Counted from the stretch's first letter, positions 1 to 7,741 are shown. The stretch: DNA of 10,753 nucleotides from Muribaculaceae bacterium (GCA_009775195.1 VSPF01000104.1:1-10753), one strand, 5' to 3'. Notes: generated by a model from the letters alone, not told the origin. A program made the numbers and translations.

Positions 1-2193
1 GTGCAGCGCATCCTCGACGCTGCCGATATTGTAGACGTTGTCAGCGACTTCGTCAAGTTGCGCCGCTCGGGTGCCAACTATAAGGGTTTGTGCCCGTTCC
101 ACAACGAGCGCACGCCGTCGTTTTCGGTCAACAAGGCACGAAATATCTGCAAGTGTTTCAGTTGTGGCAAGGGCGGTTCGCCGGTCAACTTCATCATGGA
201 GCACGAGCAGATGTCGTATCAGGAGGCGCTACGCTACCTTGCCCGCAAATACAACATCGAAATCAAGGAGCGAGAACTGAGCGACGAAGAACGCGCCCAG
301 CAGAGCAAGCGCGAGGCCCTGCTGGCCGTCAACGCCTTCGCCCTCAAGCACTTCGAGCACAACCTGCACGACACCGCCGACGGCCAGAATATAGCCATGG
401 CCTACTTCCGCCATCGCGGCATGTCGGACGCGATGGTAGAGCGTTTCCACCTCGGCTACGCCCTCGACCGTGGCAACGACCTTCTGACTGCAGCCAAGGA
501 GGCCGGCTTTCGCGACGAATACCTTATCGAGACCGGACTCGAGGTACGCAGCGACCGCGACGGCAGCCTCTACGACCGCTACCGGGGCCGCGTGATTTTT
601 CCCATACACACCCTGTCCGGGCGCGTGGTAGGCTTCGGAGGCCGCACCATGCGCTCCGACAAGAATATCGCCAAATATGTCAACTCGCCCGAGTCGGACA
701 TATATCATAAGAAAGTAGAGCTCTACGGCCTCTACCAGGCCCGCGCCGCCATCGGCCGTCGCGACAAGTGCATAATGGTCGAGGGATATTTCGACGTAAT
801 ATCGATGCACCAGGCCGGTGTCGAAAACGTAGTAGCCTCGTCGGGCACGTCGCTGACCGTGGAGCAAATCCGTGTCATACACCGCTTCACCGAAAACATC
901 ACCCTCATCTACGATGCCGATGCCGCCGGCATACACGCCTCGCTGCGAGGCATCAACCTTCTCCTGGGCGAGAAGATGAACGTAAAGGTGCTTGCCCTGC
1001 CCCCCGGCGACGACCCCGACTCGTTTGCCCAGACACACTCGGCAAGCGAGGTAGAGAAATACCTGGCCGAGCACGAAGTAGATATAATCGCCTTCATGAC
1101 CGAGAAACTTATGGCCGACGTGCCGGCCGGCGACCCAACGGCCAAGGCCAAGGTTATCAACGAAATCTTGCAGAGCGTGGCCTTCGTCGACGAGCCGGTC
1201 AAGCGCCAGGAGTATATCTCGCAGTGCTCGCGTATGCTCGACGTACCCGAAGATGTGCTGATTAATCAGCTCAACATCTTTATCACACGCCGCTACGAGG
1301 AGGCCGACAAGGCCGCCCGTCGCGAACAGGCCAAGGCAAGCCTGGGCGATGCCGCCGACCAGCCCCAGGGCGAGACAAAGCAAGAGGCAGCGGCAGACAC
1401 CACAGACCAAGCATCGACCGACGCGCCACTTATCAACCTCGACAACAATGTCCTGCGCCCCTACGAGGAGATGCTGCTACGCTATGTCGTGCGCTACGGG
1501 CTACTCTATATCTTCGACATGTCTACCCCCGAGGGCGATGTCATACCGGCCACGGTCTACGATATCATAATCAACGAGCTTGCCGTCGACAATTTCGTCT
1601 TTTCGCACAAGCCTTTTGCCGCCGTCATGGATGCCTTCGGCCATATCCGCAACGAGCAGTGGCCTGCCGACCGCGAGGCAAAGCTAAAGGAAATCGACCT
1701 CCAATGTCAACGGATGCTCGAAGACAAGCGCGAGGAAGTGCGCCGCAAAGGCTCGTCGCTGATGGAGATTGAGAAATTTGAGATGCAGGCCCAGGCAGAA
1801 ATCGAAAGCATACGCAAAAAAGCCGCCGACGAGTTCGATATGTCATACGGCCAGAACAAGCTTATCAACTCAGCCGACAACACAGTCAGGACTGTGGCGT
1901 CGGAATTAGTCGTCGAACGCTACACATTGTCGAAGATTTACACCCGTGGAGCGCATGTAGAAAGCGAACAGGAACAACTGCAGACCCTCGTGCCAAGGGC
2001 AATCAACGAGCTGCGAAGCGCAATTGTGTCCGGCATGATAAAGGAACTGACCACGCGGCTTATCAACCTGCCGCCCGACGATATAGACTCTGCCTCGGCC
2101 ATAATGGAGCAGCTGCTAAACTGGAAAGACTATCAGAAACAGCTTGGCAAGATGCTCGGCGAGCGCATCATTCTTCCCCGGCAGCGTTTTTGA
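1..2193 (+). CDS. dnaG: DNA primase DnaG (5' end missing)
   Basis: Makes the RNA primers for chromosome replication and works with the DnaB helicase at the fork. The N-terminal CHC2 zinc domain is intact: C31, H34, C52 and C55 (counted from the first codon in the window) are the ligands. The TOPRIM catalytic core follows, with EGYFD at 261-265, DADAAG at 305-310 and DDPD at 337-340. A polar Ala/Gln/Asp/Thr-rich linker at about 440-475 leads to a helical C-terminal region expected to bind DnaB. The first codon, GTG, is probably an internal Val: family members start about six residues earlier (of the type MIDxATVQRI), so the true start lies before base 1. The 730 residues seen fit the family length. 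The 3' end overlaps convergent miaA by 26 bp. Confidence 0.96.
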   Translation: MQRILDAADIVDVVSDFVKLRRSGANYKGLCPFHNERTPSFSVNKARNICKCFSCGKGGSPVNFIMEHEQMSYQEALRYLARKYNIEIKERELSDEERAQQSKREALLAVNAFALKHFEHNLHDTADGQNIAMAYFRHRGMSDAMVERFHLGYALDRGNDLLTAAKEAGFRDEYLIETGLEVRSDRDGSLYDRYRGRVIFPIHTLSGRVVGFGGRTMRSDKNIAKYVNSPESDIYHKKVELYGLYQARAAIGRRDKCIMVEGYFDVISMHQAGVENVVASSGTSLTVEQIRVIHRFTENITLIYDADAAGIHASLRGINLLLGEKMNVKVLALPPGDDPDSFAQTHSASEVEKYLAEHEVDIIAFMTEKLMADVPAGDPTAKAKVINEILQSVAFVDEPVKRQEYISQCSRMLDVPEDVLINQLNIFITRRYEEADKAARREQAKASLGDAADQPQGETKQEAAADTTDQASTDAPLINLDNNVLRPYEEMLLRYVVRYGLLYIFDMSTPEGDVIPATVYDIIINELAVDNFVFSHKPFAAVMDAFGHIRNEQWPADREAKLKEIDLQCQRMLEDKREEVRRKGSSLMEIEKFEMQAQAEIESIRKKAADEFDMSYGQNKLINSADNTVRTVASELVVERYTLSKIYTRGAHVESEQEQLQTLVPRAINELRSAIVSGMIKELTTRLINLPPDDIDSASAIMEQLLNWKDYQKQLGKMLGERIILPRQRF

Positions 2194-3079
2194 CAAGCTC
2201 AATGGCCGCCGGGAGTGCCCCGTCGGGCTTCAGCCACACCACATCGCTGTCGCGGCGCAGCCACGTGAGCTGCTTTTTAGCATAGACACGTGTGTTTTTC
2301 GCTATTCTCGCCCTCACAAAGTCGAGGTCGGCCTCGCCGTCGAGATACCAGCGCATCTCTTTGTAACCCACCGTGTTGAGCGAGTTGAAATCGCCACGTG
2401 CAAACGCTCGGCGCGCTTCGTCGGCAAGCCCGGCGTCAATCATGGCGTCGACACGGGCATTTATACGGGCAAAAAGTTCTTCACGCGGCCAGTCTATAGC
2501 CAGCTTGAGCACCTTGAAATCGCGCTGCTTCGCGCGGCCCGTCCTCAGCGACGAATATGGCACCCCGGCCTGGAGGCTCACCTCGAGGGCGTGGACCACG
2601 CGCCGCGTGTTGGCGCGGTCTACCTCGAGGTAATATGCCGGGTCGCAAATCTGCAACTGAGCCAGGACTCCTTCGAGCCCGTGGTTTTCGAGCAGCGAAA
2701 GCACGTAGCCCCGCGTCGTATCGGAGACCGTGGGCATATCATCGATACCCTTCGTAAGGGCGTCGACATACATCATCGAGCCGCCGCAGACTATCGCAAT
2801 ATCGTTGCGGTGCCAGATATCGGCGAGAATGGCCAAGGCATCGCTCTCAAAGCGCGCCGCGCTGTAATATTCGTCGAGGTCGAGTGTGCCTACCAGATGG
2901 TGACGCACAGCCCTCATCTCCTCGGTGGTAGGCGCGGCGGTACCTATTGGCAGGTCACGGTAGAGCTGTCGCGAGTCGGCCGACACTATCTCTGTGCCGA
3001 AATACGATGCCAGCTCTACAGCGAGAGCGGTCTTGCCCGACGCCGTCGGGCCGGTTATGACTACTAATAGATTTTTGAT
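2168..3079 (-). CDS. miaA: tRNA dimethylallyltransferase MiaA, apparent ATC start
   Basis: Transfers a dimethylallyl group to N6 of A37 in tRNAs that read UNN codons. The sequence shows a P-loop GPTASGKT at residues 10-17, the DSRQLY motif at 35-40, GGSMMY at 99-104, an RVVHALE segment and NTVGYKEM near the C-terminus. Length is 303 residues, normal for the family. The start is odd. The only in-frame canonical start is GTG at 2986 (residue 32), which would delete the P-loop. The frame is open back to a TAG at 3109-3107 but contains no ATG, GTG or TTG there. Family alignment puts the initiator at ATC 3079-3077, giving IKNLLVVITGPTASGKT, where relatives have MKxLIVITGPT. Either a rare start codon is used or this base differs from the true sequence. 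The gene lies tail-to-tail over the dnaG end, and no strong promoter consensus was found upstream. Confidence 0.93.
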   Translation of the reverse strand: MKNLLVVITGPTASGKTALAVELASYFGTEIVSADSRQLYRDLPIGTAAPTTEEMRAVRHHLVGTLDLDEYYSAARFESDALAILADIWHRNDIAIVCGGSMMYVDALTKGIDDMPTVSDTTRGYVLSLLENHGLEGVLAQLQICDPAYYLEVDRANTRRVVHALEVSLQAGVPYSSLRTGRAKQRDFKVLKLAIDWPREELFARINARVDAMIDAGLADEARRAFARGDFNSLNTVGYKEMRWYLDGEADLDFVRARIAKNTRVYAKKQLTWLRRDSDVVWLKPDGALPAAIELVKNAAGEE

Positions 3080-3133
3080 GGTGGTATTTGAGTGATTAGG
3101 CGAGCCCTATTGGCAAACTTTCTTAAAATGAGG

Positions 3134-3204
3134 AAACAAAAAGACAAAAGTTCAAAAAACACATAAAATTTTTATGTTCCTTCTGCACTTTTGTCTTTAT
3201 GTTT
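3134..3204. repeat. 71-bp imperfect palindrome between pepT and miaA
   Basis: Two 35-nt arms (3134-3168 and 3170-3204) flank a single central base; 29 of 35 positions are complementary. The outer 18 bp match at 17 positions (core AAAGACAAAAGT / ACTTTTGTCTTT) and the inner 8 bp (ACATAAAA / TTTTATGT) are perfect. Three of the six mismatches become G·U pairs when read as minus-strand RNA, the strand of both flanking genes, so 32 of 35 positions can pair there. It may end pepT transcription (the 3' arm is T-rich), act on miaA leader RNA, or be a dispersed repeat. No classic GC-stem/T-run terminator was found in this gap. Confidence 0.75.
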
Positions 3205-3247
3205 TTTCCGACCGGCAAGGTCGCACATCGGCCCAGCCGGAGAGTGG

Positions 3248-4474
3248 TTACTTTTTACCGACGAGTTTCACGATTTCGACTATTACCTGCTCGGCTTTTT
3301 CCATCGAGGGAATAGGCACGAACTCATAGCGGCCGTGGAAATTGAGGCCTCCGGCAAAGATATTAGGGCACGGCAGACCCTTGAACGACAGTTGCGCACC
3401 GTCTGTGCCGCCGCGTATGGGCTGCACCTTTGGGGTGACACCGGCAAGGCGCATGGCCTCCTCGGCAATGTCGACGATATATTTCACCGGCTCGATTTTC
3501 TCGCGCATGTTGTAGTACTGGTCCTTGATTTCGAGCGAACAGCAGTCGGGGAACTCATGGTTGATTTTGCGGGCAAGATGCTCGAGTTCCTTCTTGCGAC
3601 GTTCGAAGCGGTCGCGGTCGTGGTCGCGGATGATATAGGTAAGCACGGTCTTCTCTACGGTGCCTTCCATCGACACGAGGTGATAGAAACCTTCGTAATC
3701 CTCGGTATGTTCGGGGGTCTCCCAGCGCGGCAGCATGATTACAAACTGGTTGGCGATGCGCATCGAGTTTATCATCTTGTGCTTGGCATAACCCGGGTGC
3801 ACGTTGCGGCCGGCAAAGGTGACACGCGCCACGGCGGCGTTGAAGTTCTCATATTCGAGTTCGCCGATTTCGCCACCGTCCATCGTATATGCCCAGTCGG
3901 CCCCGAATAGCTTGACATCGAACTTGTGAGCGCCCTGGCCTATTTCCTCATCGGGATTGAAGGCTATACGCACGTCGCCATGCTTGATTTCGGGATGCTT
4001 GAGCAGGTAGTCGACAGCCGAGATGATTTCGGCGATGCCGGCCTTGTCGTCAGCACCGAGGAGCGTGGTTCCGTCGGTAACAATGAGGTCCTGGCCGATA
4101 TAATTGTCGAGTTCGGGGAACTGCGAGGGCGACAGCACGATGCCCTCGGCCTCGTTGAGCACAATGTCGCCCCCGGGATAGGCCTTGACTATCCGGGGTT
4201 TGACATGGCGGCCCGACATATCGGGCGAAGTGTCGAGATGGGCAATAAAGCCCACGGTGGGTACGGTGACGCCTACGGGCAGGTTCGACGGCAGGGTAGC
4301 CATCAGGTAGCCGTTGTTATCGAGAGTGATATCACGCAGGCCGAGGCCTTCGAGTTCCTTTTGCAAATATTCGGCAAATATCATCTGGCCCGGAGTCGAC
4401 GGCGTCATGTTGGTGAGTTCGTCGCTCTGGGTGTCGAATTTGACATATTCCAGAAAACGGTCGGTAAGAGTCAT
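3248..4474 (-). CDS. pepT: Peptidase T (tripeptide aminopeptidase, M20B)
   Basis: A cytoplasmic dinuclear-zinc aminopeptidase that removes the N-terminal residue from tripeptides. All the expected metal and catalytic positions are visible: H79 and D81 in HLDTSPD, D142 in GADDKAG, E176-E177 in NPDEEIGQG, D199 in MDGGE, and H380 in the GGLNFHGRYEF segment. The GGTDGAQLS motif is also present. Length 408 is standard for PepT, and positions track within a few residues of the E. coli enzyme. The ATG at 4474 gives the family N-terminus (MTLTDRFLEYVKFDTQS). It lies 25 bp after the stop of the upstream lipoprotein gene, so both are probably transcribed from the promoter at 5331-5361. Confidence 0.97.
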   Translation of the reverse strand: MTLTDRFLEYVKFDTQSDELTNMTPSTPGQMIFAEYLQKELEGLGLRDITLDNNGYLMATLPSNLPVGVTVPTVGFIAHLDTSPDMSGRHVKPRIVKAYPGGDIVLNEAEGIVLSPSQFPELDNYIGQDLIVTDGTTLLGADDKAGIAEIISAVDYLLKHPEIKHGDVRIAFNPDEEIGQGAHKFDVKLFGADWAYTMDGGEIGELEYENFNAAVARVTFAGRNVHPGYAKHKMINSMRIANQFVIMLPRWETPEHTEDYEGFYHLVSMEGTVEKTVLTYIIRDHDRDRFERRKKELEHLARKINHEFPDCCSLEIKDQYYNMREKIEPVKYIVDIAEEAMRLAGVTPKVQPIRGGTDGAQLSFKGLPCPNIFAGGLNFHGRYEFVPIPSMEKAEQVIVEIVKLVGKK

Positions 4475-4499
4475 TGATATTGAGTGTTTTAAGGTTTCG

Positions 4500-5291
4500 T
4501 TAGTTCAGCATGCGCCAGGGGAGTGCCGTGTGGAGCTCCTTGCTGTCATCGGCATCCTTGTAGACAAAGCGGTATCCCTCGATTTGGAGCGACGAGAGCA
4601 GTTCTTCGACCATCGGACGGCATGCGCCGAAGTCGTCGTAAACCGGCTTAAGAACTGCGATATACCGCCCGGCAAGCGAGCCCTGCGTCTGGTTGGCGAA
4701 GGCGTTGGCATTTTTAAATGTCAGGGTATATTGGGCAAAGCCGGCGTTATATTTAAACTCGCACGAAAGGGCATTGACAGCGGCCTTATACCTGTCGCAA
4801 CGGGTATCCATTATGTCGAGCACATTTACACGCGCATCCTGGTAGCCGAGTTCCATCTGCTTGGTTGTGACGAGTTTCTTGACAGTGGCCGACGGCAGGT
4901 CGAGCACCTTGGTCTGGCCATAAATATCTTTGATAGTCAGCGACAACACTCCTTCTTCCTTGCCAAGGGTATTGAGCGTAATGTCGAGGTTCTCGCCCGT
5001 ATGGGCCTTCATATACTGGCCGAGCACGTAGCGAATCAGCACGTCGGAAAGCTGGTCGGCGTGGACTATTGAGTCGCAAAACTCGAGGTTGACGCTGAGT
5101 GTACCGTCGGCATACGATGCCGAAGCGTCAGCAAGAAACATGGGGCTGTCTTCGGCCAACTGGCTCAAATCCTGGTCAATCCGTTCACTTTGCGATATAA
5201 GTGCCGACGGCTCTTTCGAACCCGACGAACAAGCGCAGGCAAGACCAAGCATCATAGCCCCCACGCCGAGCATTAAAAACACACGTTTCAT
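4500..5291 (-). CDS. Putative lipoprotein of unknown function
   Basis: Not a family I recognise. The 263-residue product starts MKRVFLMLGVGAMML and has a hydrophobic signal followed by cysteines at 19 and 21 and then SSGSKE, typical of an exported lipoprotein. Neither cysteine has the ideal residue at -3 of the lipobox, so which one is lipidated is uncertain. The mature part is mixed helix/strand with two further cysteines in the middle region and no recognised catalytic motif. A longer reading frame reaches a TTG at 5333, but that codon sits inside the -7 promoter box, so I chose ATG 5291. It is the first gene ahead of pepT. Whether it is functionally linked to peptide use is unknown. Confidence 0.8.
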   Translation of the reverse strand: MKRVFLMLGVGAMMLGLACACSSGSKEPSALISQSERIDQDLSQLAEDSPMFLADASASYADGTLSVNLEFCDSIVHADQLSDVLIRYVLGQYMKAHTGENLDITLNTLGKEEGVLSLTIKDIYGQTKVLDLPSATVKKLVTTKQMELGYQDARVNVLDIMDTRCDRYKAAVNALSCEFKYNAGFAQYTLTFKNANAFANQTQGSLAGRYIAVLKPVYDDFGACRPMVEELLSSLQIEGYRFVYKDADDSKELHTALPWRMLN

Positions 5292-5330
5292 AATCATAAA
5301 AATAAAAATATCGCAACATGCGACACGCTG

Positions 5331-5361
5331 CAAAGTTACGGAAATTTTTCAATATATCATA
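5331..5361 (-). promoter_or_regulatory. Bacteroidota-type promoter for the lipoprotein-pepT unit
   Basis: Read on the minus strand, a perfect -7 box TAACTTTG (5338-5331), followed by C, lies 19 nt downstream of TATG (5361-5358), a 3-of-4 match to the -33 TTTG element. The Bacteroidota housekeeping consensus is TTTG-N19-21-TAnnTTTG. A transcript starting a few bases downstream would have a leader of roughly 30 nt before ATG 5291. The site falls just past the stop of the preceding small membrane-protein gene. Confidence 0.7.
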
Positions 5362-5364
5362 TTT

Positions 5365-5598
5365 CTAATCGTAAAACCGGATATAATATGCGGTCAAATC
5401 GAGTGGCAAATTAGATACTCGCCATAACTGATAAAATATAAGTATAGCAACAACCCACAAAGCGATATAACCGAGGCAGCCTATGACACCCCGGGCTTTT
5501 TCGTCGTTCTCAAACTTCTTCATAAATTTCTCATATACGACAACTCCAATCACTACGGCAAATATGATAAGCTGTATGATGACAAGTGGATTTCTCAT
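5365..5598 (-). CDS. Small two-TM membrane protein
   Basis: No family recognised. The 77-residue protein has hydrophobic helices at about 5-22 and 38-57, joined by a short charged loop (EKFMKKFENDEKARG), and ends in a short polar tail. Its ATG overlaps the stop of the upstream lipoprotein gene in an ATGA arrangement (5595-5598), a sign of translational coupling and a real gene. It is the last member of the Sel1-TM-lipoprotein run and is followed at once by the next promoter. A membrane partner of the two preceding envelope proteins is the simplest guess. Confidence 0.75.
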   Translation of the reverse strand: MRNPLVIIQLIIFAVVIGVVVYEKFMKKFENDEKARGVIGCLGYIALWVVAILIFYQLWRVSNLPLDLTAYYIRFYD

Positions 5599-6056
5599 GG
5601 TACTTTATAATGAATTGAAATTGAATCGAAATGCATATTTCGGTCATTGCCATATTTTTCGCGAAGATACGCTATTTCGGTAGAATCTAAACCCGAATGG
5701 CGAATGTAGGCATATTCTTTCAATTTGTTTTCGTAATAAGTATCACCGTCGGCGTCAATCCCGCTTTTGGTCGATAGAACAATCAACACACTATCGCCGG
5801 CTATCGTGTCGTTGTAACTGTAAATATCGATTTTCCTATCATGGGCATCTTTTGCATGATGCAGAGGCACATAGTACCCACGGGCACTAAGGTACAAGCG
5901 TAGAGGTATTAGAGCTGCGTCGTGAGGGCGGTCGGCTACCACTCCGAAAAATTTCTCCGGTCCGGGTATCGCTACTGTTTCAGCATCCTTGCAAGATACC
6001 ACCGCAGTGAGGGCCACAAGCAATAGTGTGGCTAAAAATATGCTACGTATCTTCAT
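5595..6056 (-). CDS. Small putative lipoprotein
   Basis: A 153-residue protein with a basic start (MKIR), a hydrophobic stretch at 5-21 and a lipobox-like VVSC placing the lipidated Cys at 22, followed by KDAET. The mature domain (about 130 residues) begins with a PGPEKFFGVV segment, includes a strand VLIVLSTKSGID and ends in a strand pair near IHYKVP. I recognise no family or catalytic motif. The start is 1 bp after the stop of the upstream membrane gene, and the stop overlaps the next start by 4 bp, so the three are almost certainly co-transcribed. It probably faces the periplasm or outer membrane. Confidence 0.8.
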   Translation of the reverse strand: MKIRSIFLATLLLVALTAVVSCKDAETVAIPGPEKFFGVVADRPHDAALIPLRLYLSARGYYVPLHHAKDAHDRKIDIYSYNDTIAGDSVLIVLSTKSGIDADGDTYYENKLKEYAYIRHSGLDSTEIAYLREKYGNDRNMHFDSISIHYKVP

Positions 6057-6057
6057 A

Positions 6058-6603
6058 TCATCTTGATTTTAGGGATATAACTGTATCATTTAAAGCAAGT
6101 TCCACACCGGCATTTTTGCCAACATAGTCTGAAATATCGCCATCGTATGTTTTGAGTAGGCCCAGGTCGACCCCGTCGCGTTTGGCATAAGTGATAGATT
6201 TGAATATAGGCGAACCGGCATAAAGAGACTGAAATTCAATTGTCACTGATGCACCGCTGATGCTGTCGGTGGCCGAAATCGAGTGCATATTACCCTTGAT
6301 GGCCACCGAAAAGGCGGCATTGCGGTAATTAGAATCGCAGAAATGGTGCAAAGTCCTTCTCGCAGTTTCCGAATCCATATTTAGATTGATACCGCAAAGT
6401 TCTATTTTAGAGCGACCTGCCACTGTACGCATTCGAGAACAAGAGTTTATGCCCACGACCATAGAGAACGCTATAAAAAGCAGGCCAACAAAGATACCTT
6501 TAGCTTCTGTAAAACGAATAATCACGATGCCAATGACCAATAAGACGAGGCTTACCAGTAAGGCAGGTGAAAATAATGACCAAAAAGACATGTTAGTTTC
6601 CAT
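6058..6603 (-). CDS. Two-TM protein with a soluble C-terminal domain
   Basis: The 181-residue protein has two N-terminal hydrophobic helices (about 12-30 and 35-52) and then a soluble domain of about 130 residues. That domain opens with KIELCGINLNMDSETARRTL, a pattern that recalls small Bacteroidota periplasmic domains in which a strand-loop-helix follows a 'G-I-x-L-x-M' motif, but I cannot assign a family. ATG 6603 is used because it lies 21 bp after the Sel1 gene stop; ATG at codon 5 (MSFWSLF) is possible. Two helices put both termini on the same side of the inner membrane; which side is not clear from charge alone. Confidence 0.78.
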   Translation of the reverse strand: METNMSFWSLFSPALLVSLVLLVIGIVIIRFTEAKGIFVGLLFIAFSMVVGINSCSRMRTVAGRSKIELCGINLNMDSETARRTLHHFCDSNYRNAAFSVAIKGNMHSISATDSISGASVTIEFQSLYAGSPIFKSITYAKRDGVDLGLLKTYDGDISDYVGKNAGVELALNDTVISLKSR

Positions 6604-6624
6604 CGTTGGTTAGGATTTTATGAT

Positions 6625-7506
6625 TTATAAAGGCAGTCGGCGCAGAAAGGGAACTTTTGGAAATCTATGCTTAGGGACATAGGGCTTTATCGGCCGCACC
6701 GGGGCGAAACGAATAGGAGGCGTAGCCATAAGCCGTTGCAATGAGTCCCTTTGTGATTTTAAATGTTCATTAATTTTATTAAATCCTGCCTGCTGTTCGG
6801 CAAGGATTTTCTCGGGAGTATTCATTTCTTCCTCTATAAGTTTTTGAGCCATATCCTTGTCGGCTTCAACCCCTCGACCAGTGGCGTAAAGGTCGGCAAG
6901 CATTGTATATGCTTCTTTGCGGTTCGTCTTAAGTATGCCGAAATGAAAATACCTGCTGCGCAAGAGTTCGATATAACGGCTCAAATAAGAGAATGCAATT
7001 CCATAGTCTGGCTCGTCAAAAAGCACTTCGCCCTTATAAGCAGATTTGCCAAAAACGAACATGGCGGGACCGTTGCCGTTATCGGCAGCCGCTTTCATCC
7101 AGTAGTACGCCGCCTTGCGGTATTTCTCGTGCTGTGTAGAGCCATTCACAGCACACTTGGTGTTAGTGTAAAATAGCCGGCCAAGAGTGTATTGAGCCCG
7201 GTTATCGCCGGCCACGGCGGCTTTTTTGCAATAAAACATTGCAGAATCGGTGTTTTTCTCTACCCCGTAGCCGAGCGCGTAACAGCGCGAAAGGTGGCCC
7301 AAGCCCTTGGTCGAGCCGGCATCTACACTGCGGCGAAGGCATTGGAACGCTTTTTCGTAATCCGGGGTCTCGTTTCGAAGATACCTTATACCAGCCTCGG
7401 CAAGAGAATCGGGATTCCCAACGACAGTTTCTTTAGGAGAGTTATTGGCTGCCACAAACAAAGCGGCCAGCAAGAAGATTGAAGTTAGAATAAGTGTAGG
7501 TTTCAT
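6625..7506 (-). CDS. Exported Sel1-like repeat protein
   Basis: The 293-residue protein begins with a signal peptide (MKPTLILTSIFLLAALFVAA, cleavage probably near 20; no lipobox Cys). Four or five Sel1-like repeats follow, at about 35-65, 66-102, 103-143, 146-180 and 197-222. The clearest contains LSRCYALGYGVEKNTDSAMF and ends KKAAVAG; another is ADLYATGRGVEADKDMAQKL. Such helical repeats are protein-binding scaffolds and often sit in envelope signalling systems. Residues 225-260 look like a coiled coil, and the last 30 or so residues are Pro/Arg/Lys-rich with FAPVRPIKPYVPKHRFPK, an unusual basic tail that could touch phospholipid, LPS or a partner. First full-size gene of the four-gene envelope run. 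Confidence 0.88.
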   Translation of the reverse strand: MKPTLILTSIFLLAALFVAANNSPKETVVGNPDSLAEAGIRYLRNETPDYEKAFQCLRRSVDAGSTKGLGHLSRCYALGYGVEKNTDSAMFYCKKAAVAGDNRAQYTLGRLFYTNTKCAVNGSTQHEKYRKAAYYWMKAAADNGNGPAMFVFGKSAYKGEVLFDEPDYGIAFSYLSRYIELLRSRYFHFGILKTNRKEAYTMLADLYATGRGVEADKDMAQKLIEEEMNTPEKILAEQQAGFNKINEHLKSQRDSLQRLMATPPIRFAPVRPIKPYVPKHRFPKVPFLRRLPL

Positions 7507-7541
7507 GTGTGCGCCGTTTTAGATTGTTATACAATGCGATA

Positions 7542-7634
7542 TTAGAGAGGGAGAAGAGAATGAGATAGAGCTGGCGGGCATCGGAAATAATCCAAAGCCA
7601 ATACCACAAACAATATAAAAGTCAATTTTAGCAT
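7542..7634 (-). CDS. Possible 30-residue hydrophobic peptide
   Basis: An ATG-initiated 30-codon frame encodes MLKLTFILFVVLALDYFRC followed by a Pro/Ser/Leu-rich tail. The first 17 residues look like a single membrane helix or a signal sequence. The ATG lies about 28 nt after the -7-like box TATATTTG (7669-7662), a leader length that fits, and the stop is 35 nt before the Sel1 gene start. It could be a small membrane protein, a leader peptide, a decayed lipoprotein start, or chance. The tail comes from a pyrimidine-rich run, so a chance ORF is a serious alternative. Confidence 0.3.
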   Translation of the reverse strand: MLKLTFILFVVLALDYFRCPPALSHSLLPL

Positions 7635-7641
7635 GTCGATA

Positions 7642-7676
7642 TAGGATTTATATTTACACTGCAAATATAAATCCTA
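7642..7676. repeat. Perfect 14-bp inverted repeat with 7-nt spacer
   Basis: TAGGATTTATATTT (7642-7655) and AAATATAAATCCTA (7663-7676) are exact inverted copies around acactgc. No T-run follows on either strand, so it is not a standard terminator for the kinase gene. One arm contains the TATATTTG box, which suggests an operator or a structured leader. Confidence 0.7.
7662..7669 (-). promoter_or_regulatory. Candidate -7 box upstream of the Sel1 operon
   Basis: On the minus strand TATATTTG followed by C fits TAnnTTTG exactly. No good TTTG -33 element is visible 19-21 nt upstream, so this would be a weak or activator-dependent promoter. It overlaps the spacer and one arm of the 7642-7676 inverted repeat. 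It is the best promoter candidate in the 235-bp gap between the kinase gene and the Sel1 gene. Confidence 0.45.
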
Positions 7677-7741
7677 AAAACGAGTCCCTGTATGCTTTTT
7701 GAGGTATGTTCGGTAAAGTACGGCGATTATTCGGTGAATGG

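Noticed and set aside
1..3. GTG at base 1 as the dnaG start codon
   Set aside because: Family members have about six more N-terminal residues and a Val at this place, so the window edge cuts the gene.
165..190. HLD instead of HRD in the kinase (residues 165-167) as a sign of a dead enzyme
   Set aside because: These are residue numbers in the 7742-9580 protein. The catalytic Asp, Asn, Lys and DFG are all present, and HLDIKP forms seem common in Bacteroidota kinases.
229..1410. 393-codon minus-strand frame inside dnaG
   Set aside because: It is antisense to a fully conserved primase, has no recognisable domain, and arises from the G+C-rich codon pattern.
2144..3067. 307-codon plus-strand frame opposite miaA
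   Set aside because: It mirrors miaA, whose motifs are intact, and its product shows no domain.
3205..3247. GC-rich short stems just after pepT as a rho-independent terminator
   Set aside because: Read in the gene direction the stem is followed by A residues, not a T-run, and the stem is only about 5 bp.
3926..4477. Plus-strand frames opposite pepT and the lipoprotein gene
   Set aside because: They are shadows of well-supported minus-strand genes.
5292..5333. 14-residue N-terminal extension of the lipoprotein (TTG start)
   Set aside because: The TTG sits in the -7 promoter box, and the extension would precede a normal signal peptide.
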